From Gracilaria gracilis (lineage: Eukaryota > Rhodophyta > Florideophyceae > Gracilariales > Gracilariaceae), in the NCBI GenBank assembly GCA_030374805.1, contig JARGSG010000250.1, forward strand, positions 142,545 to 206,544: a DNA stretch of 64,000 nucleotides. The letters run 5' to 3'. Each line of letters starts with the position of its first letter. The stretch's first letter is position 1. Below are positions 1-10,634 of this stretch, in pieces. A program made the position numbers and the translations under genes. The notes beneath the pieces are model-generated. The model was not told the origin of the DNA. It was given only the letters and a program-made list of their open reading frames with translations, and did no database searches.

Positions 1-1
1 T

Positions 2-145
2 GTGGAACCAAAGAGGACGGCCAGGGCTCCATGTGCTGAGGTAGAGAACGATCTCATGGTGGTGGAAAAACCTGAACCGGAACCACCGGTGTTAAGACGT
101 AGCAAAAGAGGTAAGGTGGTTGTTGATCAGAACGGGAGGGCGTAA
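2..145 (+). CDS. C-terminal tail of an ORF cut by the window edge
   Basis: The frame is open from the first bases and ends at a TAA, giving 47 residues. It is rich in Lys, Arg, Glu and Pro, with a PEPEPPVLRRSKRG-like stretch. Basic RRSxRG tails are common just after the integrase of LTR retrotransposons, and the next 370 bases look like non-coding LTR-type sequence, so a retrotransposon pol C-terminus is possible. No catalytic motif lies inside the window, so this stays a guess. It could also be the upstream part of the dioxygenase gene that follows. Confidence 0.3.
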   Translation: MEPKRTARAPCAEVENDLMVVEKPEPEPPVLRRSKRGKVVVDQNGRA

Positions 146-517
146 GGCACTCGGTTGCAGTCGCGCGGTAGACTCAGCAGAGGCGAAAGAATAGGCACAA
201 AGTACCTTGGAAGTCCCTCCAAGGATGCCTCTGAATCCGCTGCCTTTGCAGCTGATTCAGATCTTTTATAGCCTCGTCCAGGCATGCTCCCAGGAAGGTA
301 ACAAAATGTATGGGTGGAATCTGACGTCAGGTTGCCGAACCAGAGTTAGTATCTGGTCCAGGTTCTTCGTACCTGGTATTTCTACACTCCTTTATCTTTT
401 ATATACGTTGCGCTACCTATAATTGCTGCGCGTATGCATTCTGTAACCTAACGTCACCCTCAGAACTACTGTGCTCTATGGTCGAAACGTAGGCGCTATT
501 GCCTTTCAGCATCAACA
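146..517 (+). other. Gene-free stretch, possible LTR
   Basis: No coding frame is supported here. A short hairpin (CCTTGGA / TCCAAGG) begins near 204, a TATA-like TTTATATACG lies near 395, and the stretch ends in CATCAACA, immediately before coding sequence of the dioxygenase family resumes. This is compatible with the 3' LTR of an element inserted into that gene. The partner LTR and upstream target duplication lie outside the window, so it cannot be confirmed. Confidence 0.25.
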
Positions 518-2301
518 GTGGTTCCGGGTCGCTTGAGAGAAGAGGAGGTTGGACGGGTTGTGGGGAAGAAGAGGAAAACGAGGAAGAGAACTTCTGTGGT
601 GCTTACTGACTACGAGGATGAAGATGACGTGCGACCTGCCCCGAAGCGAAGAAGGAAAGGTACGGTGAACACATCTTCTGTGGACATAACTTTGGAGGTT
701 GTTAACCTGTTCAGGAAAATGACGTGGACTGAATTGAAGAAGTTCTTTAAGGAGCAGAAAATCAATGTGATGTCTTCCAATGAGGACAAGGAGGAGAGTG
801 ATAGTGGTGAGAAGGATAGTGGATTTGTTGGGCATGAACTGGGGGGGGAAGGTGAAGGAGGAATGCGTAGCTTTGACGATAACAATCTGGATGTTCTCCC
901 GAAGAGGATGAAGAGAGCTGGGGAGTACACCGGAGGATCGGATATGTCGTGAACGAATATGGTGAGTGCACTGCCGAGTGAGTGGCTGGGAGGGAAGAAT
1001 GCTGTGAAACACTAGCACCCGTGGATGGATATGCTTCACTTACGAAAGCAGCATAGGGCGGGGTGTTTAACGGTGGAGGATTTGAGAGCGGTGCATCACG
1101 CGGTGTACTAGCATGCAGCCCGGAATGTGAACAAGAAATTGGGGACTACGACGGAACCAGTTCTTGGGGTGAAGCTCCCGTTGAAGGGAAAGCCGAAAGG
1201 GGAGGAAGAGGCTCTTGGGATGGCGTAGATGGAGAGGGATGACCTCGCGCGAGAGTATTTTGCCGCGAACCGAATGGTGTTGATGGAGAGAGGATTCTGT
1301 GTGCTGGAGGAATTTGGAAGTGACGAAGGAATGTCAGATGAGGCGAAGAAGAGGGGGGTGGTGTTGGATGAAGATGTGACAGAGAGTATGGTGGAGTTCT
1401 TTCACAAGGATTTCTTGGAACAGCCGGACCTCAAGTTCGAAGAGAACCGCCAGAGATGGAACCCAATCATCAATGCGGGATATGAAAAGGACGCGGGGGA
1501 AAGGATGCAGGGCATTGGGCAATACATTACCACGAAGAAGGGGATTGTGGATTACATGGAATCGGATGAGAAGAATGTGATGATGGTGAGAAAGAGGGCG
1601 TTGTTGGATGCTAGGTTGGGGCAGATATCAGCCGCTCTTTGTCTGTGTAACAACAGTAGGGCGAAGAAGAGGATGTATGCCCCGGAAACAGGAGGAGTTG
1701 TGTTGTGTACGGGGGAGGAATGCCCGAGGCAGGTGTTGCACACCGATTTCCGAGGGTTGACGAATGTGGAGAGGACAATGGGGAGATTCCAGGATTCTTC
1801 ATGATGGCCTCCGGGGGGAGCTCTTTTATGATATGGGTATATGAGAGGTCACATAATATGTATGTGACGGATGACAAGAGTTTGGAGAGGCTGTCTCGTA
1901 CGATGGTTGTGAAGAAGTTCAGGGTTCCACCGTACTCCATGTTTATTGGAAGGGGAGATTTGTTTCATGCTGAGGCTGGATACATGGATGCGCTGGTGAA
2001 AGAGAATTGTCTACGGTATCATATGTACTTTGTGCCCGAGGGATACAAGCTCCCTGATGCTGTGCACAGGCAGCCTGCTTTTCGGCCCAAATTCTTAGAT
2101 GAGGAATTTGGCCTCGGGAAAGACCCGAACGACCAGCTGGACGAGGAGGAAGGTTCTGTGAGCAACTTTAAAATGGAGGAAGAGGAAGTTGGAGAGGAGG
2201 ATTACGAAGAGGAAGATGACGAGGTACAAGGCCACAAGGCTGATAACACGGATGGGGACTACGAGGAGAGACCGATGATAATGGATTATGAGGAGGACTA
2301 A
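518..2301 (+). pseudogene. 2OG-Fe(II) dioxygenase-like gene, decayed copy 1
   Basis: One frame can be followed from 518 to about 1790, then a frameshift leads into a second frame that ends at 2301. Four in-frame stops interrupt it (950, 1013, 1109, 1226). At 1109 the paralogue near 60.5 kb has Trp, so TGG became TAG. The C-terminal part has the double-stranded beta-helix signature: LHTDF (His codon 1739, Asp 1745), the frameshift, then GRGDLFHAEAG (distal His 1966) and LRYHMYF (Arg 2014). HxD...H binds Fe(II) and the late Arg binds 2-oxoglutarate in this superfamily. The N-terminal part is basic (KKRKTRKR, KRRRKG) and the C-terminus very acidic. The true substrate is unknown: nucleic acid, protein or small molecule are all possible. 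Confidence 0.65.
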
Positions 2302-2425
2302 ATAAAACATGTAGGGCGTATAGTGTTATGTGTGTGAGAGTGAGGTGGCTGGACTAGTAATGAGAAATGAACTAATGATTTGATATAATGTGAGCATAAA
2401 AGGATTGTTGATGAAAGAGAATGAG

Positions 2426-3333
2426 TTACAAAGCGTGGGGTAGGGAGAGAGAGTATTGTGCGAAGATATCTTTTTTACAAAATGCGACTAAAGTAGTACT
2501 GGTACTAAAAAAATCTTTTCTAAGGAAATTGACATAGTTGGTGTGAAAAGGGGCATGGTCAGGCAAGCCCGCTTTCTCGGTATCCTCGGAAGAAAGGTAG
2601 AAGTAATCATTTCTGAATTCGTACTCAAAGAATGAGGCGTGAAAGGAGGTAAGAGTGCTGCCGTAGGCGAGGAGGGATTGTACTGTGGAGGGGATATTGT
2701 AGGAGATAGCTGTGTTGGAGGAGACTATGCCGAGTAGTTCCTTCCCTATCGTTGAGAATATGGTATTGTAGTGGGTGGCCACGTCATGTATGGTAAGGAA
2801 GCCGTGGGAGGAAGCAACTAGGTTGAATGAAGAGATCCAGACGAGCTTTTCGTAGTAGAATTTAGAGAAGGCGTCTTCGTGGACGATATTGCAAGTGAGA
2901 CCTGCGTTAAAGAAGCGTTGTGCTAGTGCGAAAGCACATTTCCGGTGACAGTTGTGAGGCCGTTGGGAGTACGAGGGGTGACGCCATCTTGTGGAGGTGC
3001 AACGAGAGTGGGTACGGCGATGTAAAGAACTGCTCGTGTGAGGTGATGAAGACCATGTTTTGAAAGAATGGGAAGAATGTGGCCGTTCTGAATGAAGACC
3101 AAGTCTTGTCTGCGAGATGGAGGTCAGGAGCGAATTACTGTTTCCAACAAGTTGCTGCTGCCGCAGATGAAAATGGGACCTTGCGGAATGCTGTGAGCGC
3201 CTATGAAATCTTGGAGTGAAAGAATGGTATCTTGAGGGTTACCGTCGTCGTAAAGCATGGAGCCAATGCGGCCTCTGCATACAACAACAGCTGGGGTGTG
3301 GGAGGAGCGGAGAGAAGAGGAAGGCAAGGTCAT
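2426..3333 (-). pseudogene. Ketopantoate-reductase-like NAD(P)-binding protein, decayed
   Basis: From ATG 3333 the protein starts with a Rossmann-type strand and turn (AVVVCRGRIGSML), followed by GPIFICGSSN, then a TGA at 3124-3126. The same frame continues with DLVFIQNG, the QNG signature of the 2-dehydropantoate 2-reductase fold, and VTPRTPNGLTTVTGN. A frameshift then leads to the helical C-terminal domain with AQRFFNAGL and YYEKLVWISSFNLV, matching the 'EKLxWIsaF' helix of plant and algal homologues. The frame ends at 2426. One stop and one frameshift make it a pseudogene or captured fragment. Family known: NAD(P)H-dependent 2-ketoacid reduction. The exact substrate of this subfamily is uncertain. 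Confidence 0.65.
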
Positions 3334-3740
3334 TATGTCGAATTTGTTGGATGCTGTGAGGAGATATTGTGCTACAGGAAAGGATGGGAGAGATTCTTAA
3401 GTAGAGAATGGCGTTGCCGATGTATACATCGATAAAGTGGTTTCAGAGAAAAAGATAGTTTTTATGACTAAGTAGTTGAAAGAATGAGTTAGGTGGGTAT
3501 GAAAGAATTAGGACTGATGATTGTGTTTATGAAACGAGATGTGTCGAAATTAAGTGTAAACGGGAAGATGTAATGGTAAGGAGTTAAGGAACGGGCGCTG
3601 TGGATTGGTTTTGTGGGATGGTACTGAAAGGAAAAAACGAAAATATAAAAATATCTGGGAGAAATGGAGTTTTGGGGAATGGCGGGAAATTGAGGTATAG
3701 AAAATTGTGATACAAATAGGCCTGCGGGGTAAAGGGGTGT
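3334..3740. other. Gene-free stretch
   Basis: No supported gene. The sequence is purine-rich on the + strand, like everything from 0.5 to 4.8 kb; the open minus-strand frames here are low-complexity by-products of that bias. Confidence 0.5.
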
Positions 3741-4800
3741 GTGGCCCCGAGTGTAATGGCTGTGATCAGGGGTGGCAAGGACGAGGGTTGTGATAAGTCG
3801 CTCAGGCCTGGTCAAGTCGTTTATCGCCAAACGCCATCTTTTCTCGAAATGTCGAATGGATACGTTGGTGACGAGGAGCTAATGGCTCTGCTGCATAGAA
3901 CGGAAGTGCCAGAGACGCCACCGCGGGAGGGAGGGGGTACTGATGGGGTTCGTGTGAGTCAGAGGGTTTGTAATGGGGATGGAGGAGGCGGTGGAGGTGA
4001 TGGGGATGGAGATGGAGGAGGAAGACCGGAGAGAAGGTCTATGGGGAGATGGAGGAACGGGTGAGGAAGCTTGGGGGGAGTTTGAAGGAGCACTTTGACA
4101 ACATGCTGTCGGAGATGGTGGCAGACATGGGAGGGGTGGTGCTGAGTGTGTCGGAGGTTGGGGTGCCGATGGAATTGATTTTGACGATTCGGGAGAGGAT
4201 GAAGTTGACTGGGATGGGGGCTGTAGGACATGTGAATGGGATGTTGGAGTGCGTGGGGAGGGAGATGGGGAGGCTGCGTAAGAAGAACATGGGGCTGAAG
4301 GGTAGGGTTGAAATGTTGGAGGAGCAAGTTGGACAGGTGGAGAAGGCGTGCAAATTGCTGATATAGTTGAAGGAAATGGTGAGGGGAGGGGGAGTAGGGG
4401 TGGTAGAGAGAGCAGGTAAAGGGTCGCCGGTGACGCCTGGTTCTCGGGGTGGGCGGGAAAGTGTGAGGGAGAGGGGGGAGAATAGGAGGGAGGAGAAGGT
4501 GTGGGGAGTCGACTGAAGAAGAGCAGAAAGGGTAGTGTGATGGTGTACGAGGATGGGAAGGTGTTTGTGCCGCCACAGCCACCGCGTGGAGCACCGTTGG
4601 TGGGTTTCGGGAGTGCGGCGGCGGCTGTGAGGACGACGGAGCGTATATTGGAGGAGCAGGAGGAGAAGAGGCTGGGAGGGGTTGGAAGCCACTTTGGGGC
4701 TAGGAGGATGTACCAGAATGGGGAGATTTGTCCGTTGGACTTCTTTACCTTCACGTTTAGGGAAAGTGAGACTCAGGATCCGAATGCCGAGTTGGAATAA
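3741..4800 (+). pseudogene. Coiled-coil protein gene, decayed, with Gly/Asp-rich linker
   Basis: Three frames follow one another. Frame one gives SNGYVGDEELMALLHRTEVPE and a Gly/Asp-rich linker up to 4064. Frame two (4049 on) gives a heptad-like helix with VGVPMELI and MGRLRKKNMGLKGRVEMLEE, reaching a TAG at 4364-4366 and running on in frame to about 4513. Frame three (4501 on) gives VYEDGKVFVPPQPPRG, an Ala-rich helix and NGEICPLDFF before TAA. A homologue of the coiled-coil part lies on the minus strand at 22.5-23.0 kb, supporting a real ancestral gene. Function not recognised; oligomerisation through the coiled coil is the only inference. An ATG at 3757 is a plausible start. Confidence 0.45.
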
Positions 4801-5458
4801 ACCAGCGCTGGTGACCCGAGAGTAAACTTTTTGAGTGATTTTGACGACTGCGGCGAATGTGAGGTAACGGGCAGTGGCGCACGAACTGCAAACTAGCATA
4901 CAATCAACAAATGGAGTTCACGTGGAAATGAAATTTCAAAAAAAATTTTTTTTTGCCTTGCCAACTAGCGCAATCTGCGAAATTGCTATTTTTTCGGACT
5001 TTTATTTTCATAACTAGCTATCTAGCATACTAAACTAGCATTTTGAGGACACCGACGGACCTGCTGGATCCAACAAATGTATGTAGTCACTCTTCGCGGG
5101 CGCCCAATATCGTGTTGACCGTTGTTGCTGTGGAATAGCCTACCCTGCACACATTTCGCACGCGTTTCATGTCAGATGCTGTGGAGCAGCTCATTGATGA
5201 AATATGGTCATAGGCTAGAAGGCGTGATGAATTTGCTCGCTAGTGTGGTTATTATACCTGAGTATGCGTTTTATATTCAGTACCTTAACAGAGTTACTGG
5301 TCGTGCTATACCCTTTTTCCAATCGCACAAGCATAAACAGCGGCGAAACGTCTTTGACAAAATGAATGGGAGCATATGTTAAATGATACTGTAAAAAAGA
5401 TTGCAGTTTACAGGGCATGCTTGAAGATTTCACAGGTCTCCAATATATGCAGTCGTCA
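4801..5458. other. Gene-free stretch with clustered TGCTAGTTT motifs
   Basis: On the minus strand, (T)GCTAGTT(T) recurs several times between about 5045 and 4890. Similar motif clusters sit at 18.66-18.87 kb and near 31.1 kb, at the outer ends of the two inverted transposase-like copies. It therefore looks like an element terminus facing left. A run of A then T (about 4940-4955) and AT-rich sequence lie between the motifs. The rest holds no recognisable gene. Confidence 0.4.
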
Positions 5459-6735
5459 TTAATATCCATTACACGCAGTCGGCACGCCAAGAAGAGAGAG
5501 TCGCTTGAGACCCTTGTCTTTTATGATTGCTACGAGATTCTCTCGTTGGGAGGAGATTGAAGATGCAGGGAAATCAGAATGCTCTACTTCCAAACTTCTT
5601 GACTTCCATGCTTCGTACCAAGCGCCAACATCATCATTACGTTGACAAACCTCGTCCTCATTAACGTCTCTACAGCCTGAATTTATGTTATCTACGCAGT
5701 TATTATGGAGTTTCATACAAACGAGGATAACCTCAGAATTGACCGACACATCGAACTCCAAACTGCTCAGAATTCGCCAACGTCCGACAAGCATACCAAT
5801 GCCTGTTTCAAGTGAATTCGGAGCGATGAGAGAAAGAAATTGAACGCGTCTTGCCATGAATCTTTAACCTGTGACATTAGAATCGGTGAAATGAGGCTCT
5901 CTGTGCAAACGTAGGCTTCGTCCCCAGCAATCCAGAATTCCAGCGGTAGTCTCCTATTGGCCAAATACTTCCCCAGCCTCGACACTGAATGTGCTAAAGC
6001 GTCATGGGTCGACCCAACAAATCGAATCGAAACGTCCATGAAAAGATATAAGGAAACCACCAGAGCCTGTACAGGCAGTGCGTAGTATCCTTTTAGGCAG
6101 TAGTAGGCCGCGGCGTAACGAGAGGAAGGCTCTCTGATCTTAATCGCGATTCCGTCCAGCTCTCCAATGCATCCATAGAACGGACTCATGCGCTTTCTAG
6201 AGTGCTTGAAACCTAAAGCCAAATCATTCAGTTCACCCGGTGTAGACGGAACTCCCGGCAATCGTAATATCTTCAAGAGCACTTTTCGCGTTTCGTGGAA
6301 TATCGCGTAAGCAGTAGACTCTCCAACACTAAAACCAATCATAACATACAGATAGCTACCACCAGCCTGCATTCGTAGCGTAATAACCAATCGAGTGCTT
6401 TCAAGGACCGCCTTTTTCTTGGAACGCTCTTCCATCTCTACATTTTTCTTCAAATGTGGGGCCACCCTTTGATGAAGTGTTTCGAAAACTTCTTTAGAAA
6501 CTCGAAACTCGCGTTTGAAATTCGCTTCATTCAGCCTGTTCTTAACATCATCGAAGATCTGAACGGGAATCACTACCGCAGATTGACGCCTCGAAACCGG
6601 TTTTGCGATAGAATGGGCTCCCCAATAGGCATTAGTTGTAGTGCGGTGGAGGTCGACCACCATACATGATGCGAGAAAAAGCGCGTTTGTAGAACCGCCA
6701 TTAGAGATAAAAGCCGTCATGAAGATTCGCTTCAA
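5459..6735 (-). pseudogene. PIF/Harbinger transposase (DDE_Tnp_4-like), frameshifted
   Basis: The main frame from ATG 6735 gives about 310 residues: an N-terminal helical region, then GCIGELDGIAIKI (first catalytic Asp in the DGxxI context), GYYALPVQALV, and FWIAGDEAYV (second Asp, GDxxY). Near 5800 the frame shifts by one and continues with MLVGRWRILSSLEF and VCMKLHNNC, the usual end of PIF transposases (RWRIL, LHN). The position of the third acid (normally E in IEQAFG) reads LKQA here, so Glu appears replaced by Lys. With the frameshift this predicts an inactive protein. The accompanying Myb-like second ORF of PIF elements and the TIRs were not found. Confidence 0.8.
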
Positions 6736-8229
6736 ATCGAGAGAGACGTACGTCGTTGAGAATTATAACGTCGAATCTCCCAAAGGGAAATGTGAGAGAG
6801 ATGCACGGGCGACGTAGTGAGGAGAACTGCAACAGACAAGGGACGCCATTGTAAGGAAACGGATCAACGCAGCGTTTTGCGCGCTGCTCGATTAGCGATG
6901 TTAGTTCCCATAACTTCGAACTTTGCGCTGATCGGCTTTTTAAAAGCCTCCGGAGGAAGGTAAGCAGAACCGAGGCCGTACTTCACCTCGAATGAAAGCA
7001 TGGCGTCGGGGCATGGTCTCGGCCAGATACGGGGTCTCCGGTGTGCACATTGTGCATATGTAAATGGAGAGCACGGCTCAATAGGGGTACAAAAAGGAAG
7101 GTCCGATGGCAAGTTTGGGCTTCAATTTACATAGATAAAGTTAGAAATCTCAAAGTATTCCTCGTACATGTTTTTGCTCCATTCATGAATTCATGCTCTG
7201 TTAAGAACGGGCCTCACTTTGCAGTAGCCAGGACATTCAAACTTTGTTTGAATGTTTTGGATTGACATTGCTGGCATAATATGCCATATTACGTGCCTGC
7301 CCACAAAGAGTTTCTGTAAATACTGAAGGGTGCCCTATATTTTTGACAGTTAGGGCAGTTCCAATACTTTTATTTGTATGGAAATAAGATACCTCTAATG
7401 TCAATATTGATCGCCATAGTGATCAATAGCAGTTTTGGGCAGTTTTGTTTTTTGGCTTTATTGATCAGTAAACTGATCAAGTGGAAAAATTGTATCATTG
7501 ACAGTCTGGTGTTTGATACACTAAATCTTCATACTTTCTCAAAGTTCTCTGTGTACCTTTGGTGAATGTGATAGCTTCTGTCTGAGTTCAAGAGCTTTTG
7601 AAAAGTTGTTTAACCGCATTTACAAAACAAGTGACTCACTCACTTTTTGAGTAGAATGTTTCAAAATATACTTTTTATATTTGCAGTGATACTTTTTTCT
7701 ATTAAATAAGTGGAATAGGACTTTAGCGACAAAATATACACTTTACACCGACAAAATACAATAAATAAACTTGATGGAAAACTCTTTGGTGTAAATAATT
7801 TGTTTACCAATAAATTCAAAAACGTAACCTTCACTTAAGTTTCAAAAATTCTGTTGCTAAGTGTTAAAATCGATATTGATTCTGTGTACCCAAAATATTA
7901 ATTTCGAAAAATACTTTCAGTCAAATTATCTATATGAACATATTATATATAGCTTAAATACATAACTCTAAAAAATTTTAAATAACACATTTTAAAGAAA
8001 AAAATAAAACTTTCAAAAATTGCAAAGTATAAATTCTGTAAAGATATTGATCAGTTACGTGGTCAATTGGCATAAATATTAGAAATAAGGCTGTTTTGAA
8101 AGCCAGCAATATGCTAAAGTTATTAAACATTTCGGTATTGTGCCAATAAGATAATCTAAGAATTGTGACATCAAAACACCCGTGCAAAAGTTTTGATTCC
8201 AGAAATTACAGTTTGAGAGGTACACTAGA
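6736..8229. other. Gene-free stretch, AT-rich
   Basis: No gene is supported. A short open minus frame (6864-7112) has no recognisable motif. From about 7270 the sequence is strongly AT-rich with many stops on both strands. A quasi-repeat (GGGTGCCCTAT... AGTTAGGGCAGTT) near 7330-7360 might be a decayed transposon end, without a visible partner. Confidence 0.5.
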
Positions 8230-8960
8230 CACTGCAATTAGTGTGGGGGCTACATTAGTGTGGGAACGCCTATTAGTATTAGTGTGGCCCACACTATTTA
8301 CGACTGAGCCTCTGATCAGCTCACGCAAATAGTGTGGACTTGGACAGGATCAAATCATATCCACTCTGTTCAAATGATTTGCGAGCCAAAAACAGATGTG
8401 GATTTGTTTAATGACAGTCCATCTCACGAAGAGTGCTCCTGGCCCCAACACAAAGCACAAGAGGGTCACAATGTCTCTCAACGCGTCTCCAATTATAAGC
8501 GCTTTCGATAGAATGACATCCCAACCTACGATGACTTCCAATGATGCAGCAACTCTTCCACCAAACGCACCACCAGCGGCAGAACAGGCAGTTACAGATT
8601 CTGAGACACAAGACCGACGAGCAAATCGTCGAAACACACAAAATGGGTTCGCAAAGTCCCACAGAGCAACGATTGCACAGTGAATGATCAGCGACTCCAC
8701 TACAAATGGCGCAAACCATGTCGTTTCACGAGCTGTGAAACAGTTTCCGTGCTTCTTTCGGGACACAGTCAAGGCAAATCTGCAAAAAGCAAGTAGATAC
8801 TGGATCCAGTATACTAGCCAGTATGGCCATATGGAAGCAGCGACATCTGTTGGTAACTGGTCACAACAGAATATCAAAGAACAAAAACTTCCCTTTTGTG
8901 AAACATACCAAACAAGGACTGAAGCGACGTCAAAGCTCAGTCTGGAAGAGGACGCAAACT

Positions 8961-9304
8961 TATTAGAAAACAGATGAGCTTTTGGCGCTATGCTCTCTTG
9001 TGACACAGGGCGTTCAGTTCATGTATTTGAACTTTCAACACTCCCCTTCGACCTGTGCTCACTGCCAAGCCGAAGGACAGAGCTTACAGAAGAACTGATC
9101 TACCTGATCTGGTTACCCTCACACTGTAACTCCCCTTCTGCTGTACACATGTACAATCTCTTTGTCAAATGTCACTTCTGGGACTCGAACCCAAGGTCTA
9201 CAGCGTAAAGCTGGGCCCATAACCTATTAGAAAACAGATGAGCTATTGGCGCTATGCTCTCTTGTGACACAGGTCGTGCAGTTCATGTATTTGAACTTTC
9301 AACA
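8961..9304. repeat. 80-bp direct repeats flanking a 184-bp insert
   Basis: Positions 8961-9040 and 9225-9304 are near-identical (a few mismatches) with an offset of 264 bases. The 184 bases between them are not found elsewhere in the window. Either a tandem duplication or an insertion with an unusually long target duplication would give this. It falls inside the transposase gene and destroys it. Confidence 0.8.
9178..9224 (-). other. tRNA-like 3' half with B box (SINE or tRNA relic)
   Basis: Read on the minus strand, the end of the 184-bp insert contains GGGTTCGAGTCCC, a perfect internal-promoter B box in a five-pair T-arm (one G-U). It is preceded by CAGCTTTACGCTG, which folds as a short anticodon-like hairpin. 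I could not build a clean D-arm or acceptor stem, so this is not called a tRNA. A tRNA-derived SINE fragment fits the context. Confidence 0.35.
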
Positions 9305-10634
9305 AAACTAACACCTTAGGTGGCAGCAGTACAAAAAGACCTCTTTATCGAGTTTCACAGAATGAGAAGCGCAGGTGCTAAGTTCAACGCTCGACTACTC
9401 CGCAAGCTCAGTCTGCAACTGATAGGAAAGTCTAAAGAAAATACGTATCACGCGGCAATGAACAACCCTCGTTCTGGCATGGAAATAAAAGAACATATAA
9501 CAACAATGTGGATCCAATCGTTCATGGAACGATCTAACATTGTCAGTCGCGCGCAATTTGGCAAATTGATGGTGTCCCCGAGAAAACAGGAGGAGATCGA
9601 AAGAGAAGTTGCGTACCGCCTTGGCCAGCTCGCCCGAGACTTTCAGTCTAATTGTATCAAGGAAGATGATATAATCAAAGCAGATGAAGCTCATTTTTGT
9701 ATTAATATGGATAACCACAGAACTTTTGCGCTAATGGGCGACAGCACTGTTCGGTATACGGATGTGGTTTCAGGAGATGATGGAATGACGATGATGGGTC
9801 TTCTTTCAGGAGGTGTGACAGCAAAATTAGAAATCCTGATGTTAATCTTCAAGAAAGTTGACAAAAACTACCTGGTTCGTGGGTTACCCGATAATGATCC
9901 CGGTGTGGTTTACAGAACCGGACCGAAGACCTTGATCGGCAGCCGTGTTTTCAACGAGTGGCTTCGGGAGAAGAGATTTTTTTCCTTACTTCCAGTCAAT
10001 CGCAAACGTCTTCTGTACGTCGATAACCTTAAGACGTGAAGCAAGCCCTGAAGGAGAGCAACACAGAGATAAGGTTCTTTCCATGCAACGCTACGCACTT
10101 GGTCCAGCCCGCTGATAGTTTTTTAATACAGAAGCTCAAAACTTATTGGCGCCACGATTGGGACGACTTGAAGATGGAAATGCTGGACCACCAAATGTGG
10201 GTTGATGTAGGGCGAGCGTCTGGAAAGTTAAGCAATCCAAGAAAATTCCATTTTAAAAGCTCGCAGCGCGATTGGTACGCGGTGTTAGTGCGCGAAGAGA
10301 TTAAGAAGGACTAAGTTACACCCAAAAGGCTATGATTAGGTGCGGTATGGAACTAAACTTGAACGGATTGTGGGAGGAGAGGCTGCTTTTTTAAAAACTG
10401 CAAGCCATCATCAAAAAGTATAGGCCAAACTTTGAGGGGTTAATCGTTGGTGGAAGTTCAAACTGAGTACGTTTCACCCGCTCTTTTTGTGAGGTTCATT
10501 ATTAGTGTGGCTCACCGTAATTAAAAACCGACAAAAATAGTGTCGGTTCAGATATAGTGTAACCTACACTAATTTACGTGAAGGACATCGAAACGGGAGT
10601 CACGGAAGTAGTGTGGGCTACACTAATTGCAGTG

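Larger units (their letters stand above)
8396..10314 (+). pseudogene. Mariner/pogo-like transposase, interrupted
   Basis: The N-terminal part is in one frame with a TGA at 8681-8683 and includes VSRAVKQFPCFFRDT and LQKASRYW, typical of the helix-turn-helix lead-in of this superfamily. After the duplicated segment (8961-9304) the catalytic domain runs from 9320: IKADEAHFCIN (D1, codon 9683), LLYVDNLKT (D2, codon 10022), one frameshift just after, then HLVQPADSFLIQKLK (D3, codon 10114). The D2-D3 spacing is about 30 residues once the shift is allowed for, in the pogo/Tigger range. All three acids are retained, but stops, the duplication and the frameshift make it non-functional. Confidence 0.75.
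8230..10634 (+). mobile_element. Mariner/pogo-like DNA transposon with 15-bp TIRs
   Basis: Perfect terminal inverted repeats CACTGCAATTAGTGT (8230-8244) and ACACTAATTGCAGTG (10620-10634) bound 2.4 kb that carries a DDE transposase reading frame. Both ends contain clusters of TAGTGTGG-type motifs in both orientations, the usual layout of transposase-binding subterminal repeats. Flanking bases are TA|GA on the left and AC|CA on the right, so an original TA target duplication is possible but not intact. An 80-bp direct duplication separated by 184 bp lies inside the 5' half of the gene. Confidence 0.75.

Noticed and set aside
518-4513. RIP-like C-to-T mutation as the cause of the stop codons
   Set aside because: Some stops fit transitions (Trp to TAG, likely CGA to TGA) but others in the related copies (Lys to TAG, Glu to TAG) need transversions, and frameshifts are as common.
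3879-4899. Three long minus-strand ORFs rich in Pro/Ser/His/Thr
   Set aside because: They are all open at once on the strand opposite a purine-rich region that has coding-like content and a homologue on the + strand; low complexity, no motif.
8350-9006. 218-codon minus-strand ORF, hydrophobic
   Set aside because: It overlaps the N-terminal part of the transposase on the + strand, which carries recognisable motifs (LQKASRYW); the minus frame is a shadow.
9178-9304. Functional tRNA gene on the minus strand
   Set aside because: Only the T-arm is convincing; D-arm and acceptor stem do not pair and the anticodon loop would read an unusual TTA.
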